The position numbers were made by a program, and so were the translations under genes. Below, piece after piece: positions 1 through 5,814 of a DNA stretch of 7,681 nucleotides (position 1 is its first letter; each line of letters opens with the position of its first letter). This DNA is from an uncultured Porphyromonadaceae bacterium. Lineage in GTDB: Bacteria > Bacteroidota > Bacteroidia > Bacteroidales > Muribaculaceae. Location: the NCBI GenBank assembly GCA_947175225.1, contig CAMWLX010000161.1, positions 1 through 7,681 on the forward strand. The letters are read 5' to 3'. The notes below the pieces were generated by a model. That model worked only from the letters and a program-made list of their open reading frames with translations. It made no database searches and was not told where the DNA came from.

Positions 1-21
1 ATCCGGAGTCCTTTTCAGAAG

Positions 22-54
22 CGCGAAGCCGTTTCCGCCCGAAGCTCTGCTTCG
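22..54 (-). repeat. REP-like palindromic unit downstream of the RAYT gene
   Basis: This is one REP-like unit. It has a 16-nt arm (GCGAAGCCGTTTCCGC, plus strand 23-38) followed by a small perfect hairpin at 40-54 (CGAAGC, TCT loop, GCTTCG). Positions 23-54 match 1120-1151 at 31 of 32 bases in the same orientation, so the transposase gene sits between two direct copies. The transposase stop codon is only 6 nt away, so the hairpin could also shape the 3' end of that transcript. The inverted partner arm seen at the other end would fall just left of position 1 and is not visible. The repeat is seen directly; the REP label rests on its link with the RAYT gene. Confidence 0.85.
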
Positions 55-60
55 TTATTT

Positions 61-1071
61 TCAGCAAAGATGGAGAATCGGATGGAATTGGCGAGTGGAA
101 ATTTCCAATGCAAAGTCATTCATTTTTTCACATAAAGATCGTGAGGGTACTCCTTTATTTCGTATATACTCTTCTTCTTGGAGATTTGTAGGATATGAGA
201 TTATTAAGAGCCTTCCCTCTGAGCAGAGCTCGAATAATTTGCCTGATGGTTTATATCTTTCAGGGAAACGATTATATGTAATGTATATAAGTACTCCTCC
301 ATTTTCCATTGCCCAATCTCTGACTTTCTTCTCTTCTGCATGAATGAAAGGTGAGACCAAAATCCCATCATTAAGGATAGTCCGATGCCACAACCTTTTA
401 TATGACTCAAGTTCTTCCTGCGAATATTTGCTACTGTATTTAACTCTGGTTTTTTGAAATTCCGATAGAAGATCCCAATTGCCAAATGCTTCATATATAG
501 CTGTACCCTGGGTAATTGAAAATCTCCTGAACCAGCCTTGATTATTCTTTCTAATCAAATGCCTTCGTGGATTATCACTGATGTAACTCAGCATAGATTT
601 AAGTTGCCCCTTCGAAGTTAAAAAAGTATCGTGATAGCTCTCTATGAATAGATCTGTTTTGGGAGGATAGCCTAATCTTTCAAGTTCTTGGGAGCATTTT
701 CTTTTGAATTCGGCAATGATTTGTCCAAGATGAAATTCTGACTTTTCTTTGATGAAAAGAGCTATATGAACATGATCAGGCATGATGCATTTTCTTGGAA
801 TAGAAGTAAAAGTGAAAGAATCTTTCATTCTACTCAAGCATTTTGCGATTATTTGCCCTATTTGAGATAGACTGGCTGCCGGTGGCCAATCGTGACTGCC
901 TACAAAGCCTACTATTTGGGAGAAATCAGGGATATTCTCGGCTTTGTTCAAGACTATGTGGTAGATGCATCTTGATCGATAGTCATGACCGGGGCAGCGG
1001 ATGCCAGCATATTGGCTTGCTCTTGAGAATGACATGGGTGTTAATATTATTTTTTTCGAGAAAGTAAGCAT
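61..1071 (-). CDS. REP-associated Y1 (HUH) transposase, RAYT-like, with C-terminal extension
   Basis: The product is probably a single-strand DNA endonuclease/transferase of the Y1 (IS200/REP-associated) superfamily that acts on the adjacent palindromes. The HUH metal-binding motif is His100-Val-His102, in the typical context MPDHVHIALF. Downstream, ESYHDTFL (about 144-151) matches the usual conserved block. Tyr163 in YISDNPRR is the expected nucleophile. Y1 domains normally end near this point, but here about 140 more residues follow. They include LVSPFIHAEEKKVRDWA (238-254), an ENGGVLIYI strand and FELCSEGRLLII (280-291). This pattern resembles a DprA/SLOG-like Rossmann fold, which is an inference. 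The first ATG (1071) lies inside a hairpin; Met13 at 1035 is an alternative start that keeps the whole domain. Neither start has a Shine-Dalgarno sequence. The gene lies between REP-like units on both sides. Transposase-family identity is near certain; the RAYT subtype is strongly supported by context. Confidence 0.88.
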   Translation of the reverse strand: MLTFSKKIILTPMSFSRASQYAGIRCPGHDYRSRCIYHIVLNKAENIPDFSQIVGFVGSHDWPPAASLSQIGQIIAKCLSRMKDSFTFTSIPRKCIMPDHVHIALFIKEKSEFHLGQIIAEFKRKCSQELERLGYPPKTDLFIESYHDTFLTSKGQLKSMLSYISDNPRRHLIRKNNQGWFRRFSITQGTAIYEAFGNWDLLSEFQKTRVKYSSKYSQEELESYKRLWHRTILNDGILVSPFIHAEEKKVRDWAMENGGVLIYITYNRFPERYKPSGKLFELCSEGRLLIISYPTNLQEEEYIRNKGVPSRSLCEKMNDFALEISTRQFHPILHLC

Positions 1072-1151
1072 AGCTTACAGCGGAAACGGCTTCGCGCTGA
1101 TTCAAGCTATTTTCGGGTCGCGAAGCCGTTTCCGCTCGAAGCTCTGCTTCG
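1064..1151 (-). repeat. BIME-like pair of inverted REP units upstream of the RAYT gene
   Basis: Two REP-like units face each other. An 18-nt arm at 1079-1096 is the exact reverse complement of 1119-1136, with a 22-nt spacer (1097-1118). Each arm has a small hairpin on its outer side: CGAAGC-TCT-GCTTCG at 1137-1151 and GTAAGC-ATA-GCTTAC at 1064-1078. The second is a diverged sequence with the same 6-3-6 geometry. The layout is therefore hairpin, arm, spacer, inverted arm, hairpin, as in bacterial interspersed mosaic elements. It fills most of the 121 bp between the SpmA/SpmB stop (1193) and the transposase start (1071). It may also slow or end transcription coming from the SpmA/SpmB gene. Confidence 0.87.
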
Positions 1152-1192
1152 TGCTTGCAGAGGCTTGGCAATTTTGTAGATGGGATTTGCTG

Positions 1193-2422
1193 TCATCCCC
1201 AGAATAGATACGCGATGAAGACAGCGGCGATGGCGCCGGTGATGTCGGCGAGGAGGGCGTAGCCGGCGGCGTAGCGGGTCTTCATTACTCCTACTGAGCC
1301 GAAGTAGACGGCGAGGATGTAGAAAGTGGTGTCGGTACTGCCTCTGACTACGGCTGCCAATCTGCTGACGAAGGCATCAGCGCCCTCTGTCTTCATCACA
1401 TCGAGCATCATGGCGCAGCTTCCGCTTCCGCTCAGCGGCTTCATGAGCATCGTAGGCAATGCCCCAACCCATTGCGTGTCTACTCCGCAGGCTGCAAGTG
1501 CTGATTCTACTGCCCCTGTCGCTGCATCAAGGGCACCGGAAGCCCTGAACATCCCAATTGCTACCAATATTGCTACAAGATATGGGATAATGCCGACAGC
1601 CGTCTTGAATCCTTCTTTCGCCCCCTCTATGAAGCAATCATAGACATTCACTTTTTTTCTTACTCCTGCCAAAATAAAGAGGATGATGACACTGAAGAGA
1701 AGAAAATTAGCAGCGAAAGTAGAATAGTGCTCCACTTTATTTGCCGGGAGCGTTGAAAACCACCATGCGACTACTCCGACAACTGCTGCTATCCCACCAA
1801 GCCAGCTCCAAAGCACTGCATCCATCCGAATGCGCTGCTTCAGGCATAGTGCTATGAGTCCGACAAGAGTCGCTATTGCTGTGGCTAATAGAATAGGAAT
1901 AAATATATCGGTAGGATTGGCTGCTCCTCCTTGTGCCCGATACATCATGATGCTGACAGGTATCAGACAAAGTCCACTGCTATTGAGCACCAAAAACATT
2001 ATCATTGCGTCTGTAGCAGTGTCCTTCCGCTTATTGAGAGTCTGCATTTCCTGCATCGCGCGGAGTCCCATCGGCGTTGCTGCATTATCAAGCCCAAGCA
2101 TGTTGGCTGATAGGTTCATGAAAATCGCTCCCATAGCAGGATGATCCTTAGGAATGCCCGGGAAAAGACGCGAGAAAAAAGGACTGACAAGCTTTGCCAT
2201 GGCAGTCGTCACTCCTCCCTTTTCGCCGATTTTCATTATTCCCATCCATAGCGATAGCACACCGGTCAATCCCAGTGAAATCTCAAAAGCAAAGGCTGCT
2301 TGGGTAAAAGAAGCATTCATGATGTCGCTCCATATAGTTGTAACCCCTGTGGTCAGCGATACGCCGACGGCCATCAGGAAAGCAACAATCAAAAATCCTA
2401 TCCAAATATAATTTAATATCAT
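1193..2422 (-). CDS. Fused SpmA/SpmB-type nucleoside-recognition (Gate domain) membrane protein
   Basis: This is a polytopic inner-membrane protein of about 409 residues in which the two spore-maturation proteins SpmA and SpmB are joined, a form common in Bacteroidales. The N-terminal half carries the SpmA-like block with LSLWMGIMKIGEKGG, PKDHPAMGAIFMNLSANMLG and NAATPMGLRAM (roughly residues 55-125). A linker with further hydrophobic segments follows. The C-terminal half carries the SpmB-like block EGAKEGFKTAVGIIPYLVAILVAIGMFRASGAL, MKPLSGSGS, GSTDTTFYILAVYFG and KTRYA. Members of this family are annotated as Gate-domain or nucleoside-recognition proteins and their substrate is not settled. 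The organism is not expected to sporulate, so a transport role is more likely than spore maturation. The ATG at 2422 is preferred over a TTG at 2443, because the hydrophobic N-terminus MILNYIWIGF starts there. The gene begins 28 nt after the HEPN stop and may be co-transcribed with the toxin-antitoxin pair. Confidence 0.9.
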   Translation of the reverse strand: MILNYIWIGFLIVAFLMAVGVSLTTGVTTIWSDIMNASFTQAAFAFEISLGLTGVLSLWMGIMKIGEKGGVTTAMAKLVSPFFSRLFPGIPKDHPAMGAIFMNLSANMLGLDNAATPMGLRAMQEMQTLNKRKDTATDAMIMFLVLNSSGLCLIPVSIMMYRAQGGAANPTDIFIPILLATAIATLVGLIALCLKQRIRMDAVLWSWLGGIAAVVGVVAWWFSTLPANKVEHYSTFAANFLLFSVIILFILAGVRKKVNVYDCFIEGAKEGFKTAVGIIPYLVAILVAIGMFRASGALDAATGAVESALAACGVDTQWVGALPTMLMKPLSGSGSCAMMLDVMKTEGADAFVSRLAAVVRGSTDTTFYILAVYFGSVGVMKTRYAAGYALLADITGAIAAVFIAYLFWG

Positions 2423-2432
2423 AATGCAACGA

Positions 2433-2465
2433 TCAATTCTCAATTATACTTCAGTCATCAAATTC
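2433..2465 (-). repeat. Imperfect direct repeat over the HEPN gene end (copy of 3112-3144)
   Basis: This stretch matches 3112-3144 at 27 of 33 positions without gaps and in the same orientation. Both copies include the last codons and the stop codon of a gene: minus-strand core GATGACTGA, coding Asp-Asp-stop, here in the HEPN gene and there in znuC. Both then run into an AATTGA-type tail. The two copies bracket the MNT/HEPN module, as expected if that module was inserted or duplicated at the end of znuC. The similarity is seen directly; the insertion history is inference. Confidence 0.55.
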
Positions 2466-2822
2466 AATTAAATAGTTTGATAACTGATTCTTTAGCTGAG
2501 GTAAATTTTCTTTAATCGTCTTAAAAACATCCTGACGTTTTATTTGGTAATATCCATGTACAAGTATATGACGCATGGCTATTATATATCTCCAGGGGGT
2601 TTCAGGATGACTGTCTTTAAACTCTACTGTAAGTTTATATGCTGCTTCTCCTATTATTTCAAGAAGTTTGACGATTCCAAAATATTCGAGGTCTTTTTCA
2701 GGCAATGTCTCAAAATCTTCTCGTTCTTTTGCCTGTAATAATTTGTCTATGGCTTCAAGCATGTGTTCGAGACGGAGTGGATCTTTAAGCGTTTCTCTCA
2801 TATACCTGTATTTTTTCTGCAT
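2451..2822 (-). CDS. hepT: HEPN-domain RNase toxin, HepT/DUF86 family
   Basis: This 123-residue, largely helical protein of the DUF86/HepT family is expected to be the ribonuclease toxin of a two-gene MNT/HEPN module. The family's RX4HXY active-site motif is intact: Arg84, His89 and Tyr91 in RHILVHGYY. In studied HepT/MntA pairs the partner nucleotidyltransferase silences the toxin by adding AMP to this tyrosine, and both residues needed for that are present. The 5' end overlaps the partner gene by 38 nt from the first ATG (2822), or 17 nt if Met8 (2801) is the start, so translation is probably coupled. The residues before Met8 (MQKKYRY) are not needed for the fold, and the start is uncertain. 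The stop codon lies within a 33-bp sequence repeated at the end of znuC. RNA target and toxicity cannot be read from sequence. Confidence 0.9.
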   Translation of the reverse strand: MQKKYRYMRETLKDPLRLEHMLEAIDKLLQAKEREDFETLPEKDLEYFGIVKLLEIIGEAAYKLTVEFKDSHPETPWRYIIAMRHILVHGYYQIKRQDVFKTIKENLPQLKNQLSNYLIEFDD

Positions 2823-3081
2823 TTACCATTTTAGCAACTCTGGGATATAGGGTATCTTCTTCAACAAGGTCCACTCTTTTACCCAAAAGTTTTTCAAGTT
2901 TCTCTATTAGCTCTGCTATTCCGAAAAGTCCAAGACAAGTATCTTTTGAATATCTGACAAGAATATCTATATCACTTTCAGAAGTTTCTTCTCCACGCGC
3001 ATAAGATCCAAAAATCCATGCCTTTTCTACCGGCTCGGTTGAGAAAAAATCTCTTAGACTGTAGATTAGTTTTGGCGACAT
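2785..3081 (-). CDS. mntA: Minimal nucleotidyltransferase (MNT) antitoxin, MntA-like
   Basis: This 98-residue minimal nucleotidyltransferase of the pol-beta superfamily is the expected antitoxin partner of the downstream HEPN protein. The signature GSX10DXD is complete: Gly25-Ser26, then Asp37 and Asp39 in SDIDILV. The third catalytic acid is Asp71 in KRVDLVEE. With all three acids present it should be an active AMP-transferase, as in studied MntA/HepT pairs where the antitoxin AMPylates the toxin. It is first in its two-gene unit. The minus strand has GAGG four nt before the ATG, one of the few Shine-Dalgarno-like sites here, and a TAATTTTG -7 element 36 nt upstream. Its end overlaps the toxin start. 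It begins 48 nt after the znuC stop. Some family members are not antitoxins, but the adjacent overlapping HEPN gene makes that role the best call. Confidence 0.9.
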   Translation of the reverse strand: MSPKLIYSLRDFFSTEPVEKAWIFGSYARGEETSESDIDILVRYSKDTCLGLFGIAELIEKLEKLLGKRVDLVEEDTLYPRVAKMVNAEKIQVYERNA

Positions 3082-3085
3082 ATTT

Positions 3086-3089
3086 CCTC
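3086..3089 (-). promoter_or_regulatory. Shine-Dalgarno-like site of the MNT gene
   Basis: The minus strand reads GAGGAAATATG, which places GAGG four nt before the ATG at 3081. Most other genes in the window have A-rich or unremarkable leaders instead. The site supports this start for the antitoxin and could favour antitoxin over toxin translation. Confidence 0.45.
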
Positions 3090-3111
3090 AATTAAAAAAT
3101 AGTATAAAATT

Positions 3112-3144
3112 TCAATTCAAAATTAGATTTCAGTCATCGCATTC
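3112..3144 (-). repeat. Imperfect direct repeat over the znuC gene end (copy of 2433-2465)
   Basis: This is the upstream copy of the 33-bp direct repeat that brackets the MNT/HEPN module. It covers the last five codons of znuC, its stop and the first 18 nt after it. Six of the 33 positions differ from the copy at 2433-2465. The shared core is TTCAGTCATC on the plus strand. Confidence 0.55.
3118..3125 (-). promoter_or_regulatory. Candidate -7 element for the MNT/HEPN unit
   Basis: The minus strand reads TAATTTTG, a perfect match to the Bacteroidota -7 consensus TAnnTTTG. It lies the same distance from the MNT ATG (3081) as the trpS -7 element lies from the trpS ATG. No TTTG or TTG was found at the expected -33 position, which falls in the znuC coding end. 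This is therefore a half-site only, and the module could instead be read through from znuC. Confidence 0.35.
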
Positions 3145-3807
3145 GGTGAATGAGTGGTGGTGGGAGTGGCATTCGTGTATGCCGCGGTCTACAATGATGT
3201 GGCGATTTGCCATTCCAGAGATCACAGACATCTCATGGCTTACAAGAACTATAGTGTGCTCCTTTGCGAGATCCTCCATCATAGAGTAGATCTGACGCTC
3301 GAAAGTCTTGTCTACGTAACTGAGTGGCTCATCGAGAACTATGACTTCCGGCTTGGAGACAAGGGCTCGAGCTAAAAGTGTACGTTGAAGCTGTCCTCCT
3401 GAGAGCATTCCTACAGTTCTGTCAAGATATCCGCTTACACCACAAAGCTCCACGATCCTTTCGAACTCTTCTTCATCCTGTTGATTCCTCCTACTGAAAA
3501 ATCCTTTTATTTGTCCCGACTTTATGGCTTCCCCTACTGTAATAGGGAAACGAGTGTCAATGTTGCTCTTCTGTGGCAGATAACCGATTTTGAGTCTTTT
3601 AGTCTCAACCCCATCATGAAAGTATGTAACTTTTCCGGAGCTTGGCTTAAGCAGTCGCAGCATAATGCGAAGAAGAGTAGTCTTTCCTCCTCCGTTCGGT
3701 CCGGTTATCGCCATGAAGTCTCCTTCGTCCACGTTCAGCGTCACGTGGTCAAGTATAGTTTTACTGTCAAATCTTACTGTTATGTCGTCAATTCCGATTA
3801 ATTTCAT
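3130..3807 (-). CDS. znuC: Zinc/manganese-type ABC transporter ATPase, ZnuC-like
   Basis: This 225-residue cytoplasmic ATPase would power metal-ion import together with the ZnuA-like lipoprotein and a membrane permease. All ABC motifs are intact: Walker A GPNGGGKT (36-43), Q-loop Gln79 in YLPQKSNID, signature LSGGQLQR (135-142), Walker B VIVLDEP (155-161), a D-loop at SYVD (163-166) and the switch His191. YLPQ..N.D.RFPITV is typical of the manganese/zinc ABC subfamily. The C-terminus ends in a short His/Cys-rich tail (His211, Cys213, His214, His216-218, Cys223) that could bind metal, an inference. The start overlaps the end of znuA by 20 nt, so the two are surely co-expressed. The expected permease gene does not follow; an MNT/HEPN module does. 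Zinc rather than manganese or iron is inferred from the partner's His-rich loop. Confidence 0.88.
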   Translation of the reverse strand: MKLIGIDDITVRFDSKTILDHVTLNVDEGDFMAITGPNGGGKTTLLRIMLRLLKPSSGKVTYFHDGVETKRLKIGYLPQKSNIDTRFPITVGEAIKSGQIKGFFSRRNQQDEEEFERIVELCGVSGYLDRTVGMLSGGQLQRTLLARALVSKPEVIVLDEPLSYVDKTFERQIYSMMEDLAKEHTIVLVSHEMSVISGMANRHIIVDRGIHECHSHHHSFTECDD

Positions 3808-4669
3808 TTGCCATTTTCATTCTTTGCGCCAATTTCATAATGAATTCTTCCCATGCTGGACCGTTAAGTTTAACATCTACAACATTCAGGCCTACTTCTG
3901 ATGCAGTTTCTTTGTAGGAGGGGGAATCATGTTCGATCTCATTCACGAAAACCTTTGCTCCTGAATCCTTAATTTCCTTCATTTGCATTGCTAACCTGAG
4001 AGGAGTTGTCTCTTTTCCATTATCCTGCATGGATATCTGCTTTAGATTGTAGTCTCTTGCGAAATAAGAAAGTGACGGATGTCTTATGGCGAAGGCCGTA
4101 CCATCAAGATTCATTTTCGAAATGGAATCATCTTTCCATTTAAAACGTGCCTTTAGTGAATTTCCTGCCCTCAGGTATGCATCTGCTTTATCCGGATAGT
4201 TTTTAGCGAGGTAGCGCGATAAATTGTCGGCTATGATTATACTGTTTTTTATAGATGCAAGGATATGTGGGTCGAACTCCTCACCATTGTGGTTGTGTCC
4301 GTCATGGTCATGGTGTCCGTGAGTGCCGGTGATTTTCTGAACTCCCTCTGTGCAGTCCACTACCTTTAGATCAGGAAAATTGGATACTATTCCTGAGAGG
4401 TTTGACTTTTCAAATCCGTCTGTGCCGAGCGTGAAGTATATGTCCGCTTTCCCAAGACTTTTCATTGTGCTGATTGAGGGTTGGTAGGTCTCAGGGTCGC
4501 TTCCGGCGGGAAGCAGGGTTACGATGTCGAAATCATCCCCTACTATTTGCCTGAGCATCCAAGCCTGTGGCTCGAAACTGACAGCGATTGCAGGGCGGTC
4601 ATCTTTCTGACTGCCACTACAACCGCTCAATATTATCAGCACGATGCTGAGTATGGAGAGAATTCTCAT
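3788..4669 (-). CDS. znuA: Zinc-type ABC transporter substrate-binding lipoprotein, ZnuA-like
   Basis: This 293-residue protein of the cluster-9 (ZnuA/TroA) metal-binding family captures metal for the importer. A hydrophobic leader ends in lipobox LSGC, so Cys17 should be lipidated and the protein anchored to a membrane in the periplasm. A His/Asp-rich loop at 117-127 (HGHHDHDGHNH) is a hallmark of zinc-specific members. Expected ligands are His135 in FDPHIL, His197 in IRHPSLSYF and an acidic residue near Asp265. The usual first ligand, His in P-G-x-D-P-H-T-Y, is Glu60 here (PAGSDPETYQP), a notable change. The start overlaps the trpS stop by four nt (ATGA) and the end overlaps znuC by 20 nt, so the three genes form one coupled unit. 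The family is clear. The metal is probably zinc, though the ligand change leaves room for another. Confidence 0.88.
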   Translation of the reverse strand: MRILSILSIVLIILSGCSGSQKDDRPAIAVSFEPQAWMLRQIVGDDFDIVTLLPAGSDPETYQPSISTMKSLGKADIYFTLGTDGFEKSNLSGIVSNFPDLKVVDCTEGVQKITGTHGHHDHDGHNHNGEEFDPHILASIKNSIIIADNLSRYLAKNYPDKADAYLRAGNSLKARFKWKDDSISKMNLDGTAFAIRHPSLSYFARDYNLKQISMQDNGKETTPLRLAMQMKEIKDSGAKVFVNEIEHDSPSYKETASEVGLNVVDVKLNGPAWEEFIMKLAQRMKMANEINRN

Positions 4670-5778
4670 ATTTTTCTGATACCCATTATCTCACGAACAT
4701 CTTTCAATGTCTTGGCTGCATATTCTCGTGTACGCTCTGCTCCTTGCTTAACGATCTTTGAAAGATACTCGTCATTGTCGCGGATATCAAGGATGCGCTG
4801 TCGGATTGGAAGCGTCACCTTTAGCAGGTCTTCGGCAAGTTGCTTCTTGAGGTCGCCATAGCGGATGCTGCAGTCGGCATATTTCTCGCGGAAGTGGTCT
4901 GTGGTCTCCTTGCCGCTTACGAGGTCCATTAGGGTAAATAGATTTTCCACTGGCTGAGATACAGGTGAGTTCGGTTCTGTAGGTCCGGCATCAGTCACAG
5001 CACGCATCACTTTCTTGCGAAGCGTCTTCTCGTCGTCGATGAGATATATGCAGTTTCCTTCGCTCTTGCCCATCTTGCCGCTGCCGTCAAGTCCGGGAAC
5101 TTTGATGGCTTCGCCACCGAAGTTGAAGTTTACAGGCTCATTGAAGTAGTCTACTCCATAGAACGAGTTGAATCGGCGACCGAATCGGCGAGTCAGCTCG
5201 AGGTGCTGCTCCTGGTCCTTGCCTACGGGCACGTAGTCGGCGTGGTGGATAAGGATATCTACTGCCATGAGAGTGGGGTAGGTGAGGAGACCGGCATTTA
5301 CGCGGGCATTATTGGTCTGGTTGCCGATGATTTCCTTTTCAATCTCGTCGCCATCAGAAGTGATGCCGAGAGCCTTGCGTGCCTTGTCTTTGAAAGATGC
5401 TGTGCGCATCAGTTCGCCAATGCCCACATGCATATTCATAAGCAGGTACATTTCGGATATTTCCGGTATATCGCTCTGCACATAGAGGATATTCTTGTCA
5501 GGATCCAGACCTGCTGCAAGGTATTCAGCGAGGATTTGTTTCACGCTTTCGTGCAGGGCCTTAGGATCAGGATTGGTGGTGAGGGCATGGAGGTCGGCGA
5601 TGAAATAGCGGCTGTCATAGTCGTCTTGCATTCGCACGAACTTTTGTAGAGCTCCATAGTAGTTGCCGAGGTGGAGGTTACCTGTAGAGCGTATACCGCT
5701 CAGCACTATCTTTTTGCTTCCGTCCGGACGGAGATTGCTATTTGGGTCTGCCACAGGGGCGGTCTTTTCTGAATCCAT
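4666..5778 (-). CDS. trpS: Tryptophanyl-tRNA synthetase
   Basis: TrpRS charges tRNA-Trp with tryptophan using ATP in the cytoplasm. The class I motifs are visible: the HIGH equivalent in GNLHLGNYYGAL (HLGN at residues 36-39) and the KMSKS loop as KMGKS (235-239). DLHALT, ADILIHHADYVPVGKDQEQHLELTRR and the C-terminal helix region also match the family. At 370 residues it is somewhat longer than the usual 330 or so, because of an N-terminal tail of about 20 residues and an insertion around 140-160 (ITSDGDEIEKEIIGNQTNN). The ATG at 5778 is chosen over an in-frame TTG at 5817, because the promoter -7 element overlaps that TTG and transcription should begin downstream of it. The gene leads an operon with znuA and znuC; its stop overlaps the znuA start by four nt. 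No tryptophan-responsive leader was seen. Confidence 0.96.
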   Translation of the reverse strand: MDSEKTAPVADPNSNLRPDGSKKIVLSGIRSTGNLHLGNYYGALQKFVRMQDDYDSRYFIADLHALTTNPDPKALHESVKQILAEYLAAGLDPDKNILYVQSDIPEISEMYLLMNMHVGIGELMRTASFKDKARKALGITSDGDEIEKEIIGNQTNNARVNAGLLTYPTLMAVDILIHHADYVPVGKDQEQHLELTRRFGRRFNSFYGVDYFNEPVNFNFGGEAIKVPGLDGSGKMGKSEGNCIYLIDDEKTLRKKVMRAVTDAGPTEPNSPVSQPVENLFTLMDLVSGKETTDHFREKYADCSIRYGDLKKQLAEDLLKVTLPIRQRILDIRDNDEYLSKIVKQGAERTREYAAKTLKDVREIMGIRKI

Positions 5779-5814
5779 ATAGTGTATAAAAGAGGTAAAA
5801 GTTATATTTTTATG

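Noticed and set aside
22..1151. The transposase region as a classical IS200/IS605 insertion sequence
   Set aside because: The 336-residue length, C-terminal domain and BIME-style palindromes fit a REP-associated transposase better. No TnpB or target-site features were seen.
1326..1643. Plus-strand frames of about 100 codons opposite the SpmA/SpmB, trpS and mdh genes
   Set aside because: They are antisense shadows of well-conserved genes, with no recognisable domain or start signals.
2403..2410. TATATTTG on the minus strand, a perfect -7 match
   Set aside because: It lies within the first codons of the SpmA/SpmB gene, has no -33 box at 19-21 nt, and would start transcription inside the gene.
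1193..2422. SpmA/SpmB membrane protein as the missing ZnuB permease
   Set aside because: Its conserved blocks match SpmA and SpmB throughout, and the ABC-3 permease pattern is absent.
2423..2443. In-frame TTG extension of the SpmA/SpmB gene (seven extra residues)
   Set aside because: The TTG lies in the GAGAATT-type repeat. The family N-terminus begins with the hydrophobic segment at the ATG at 2422.
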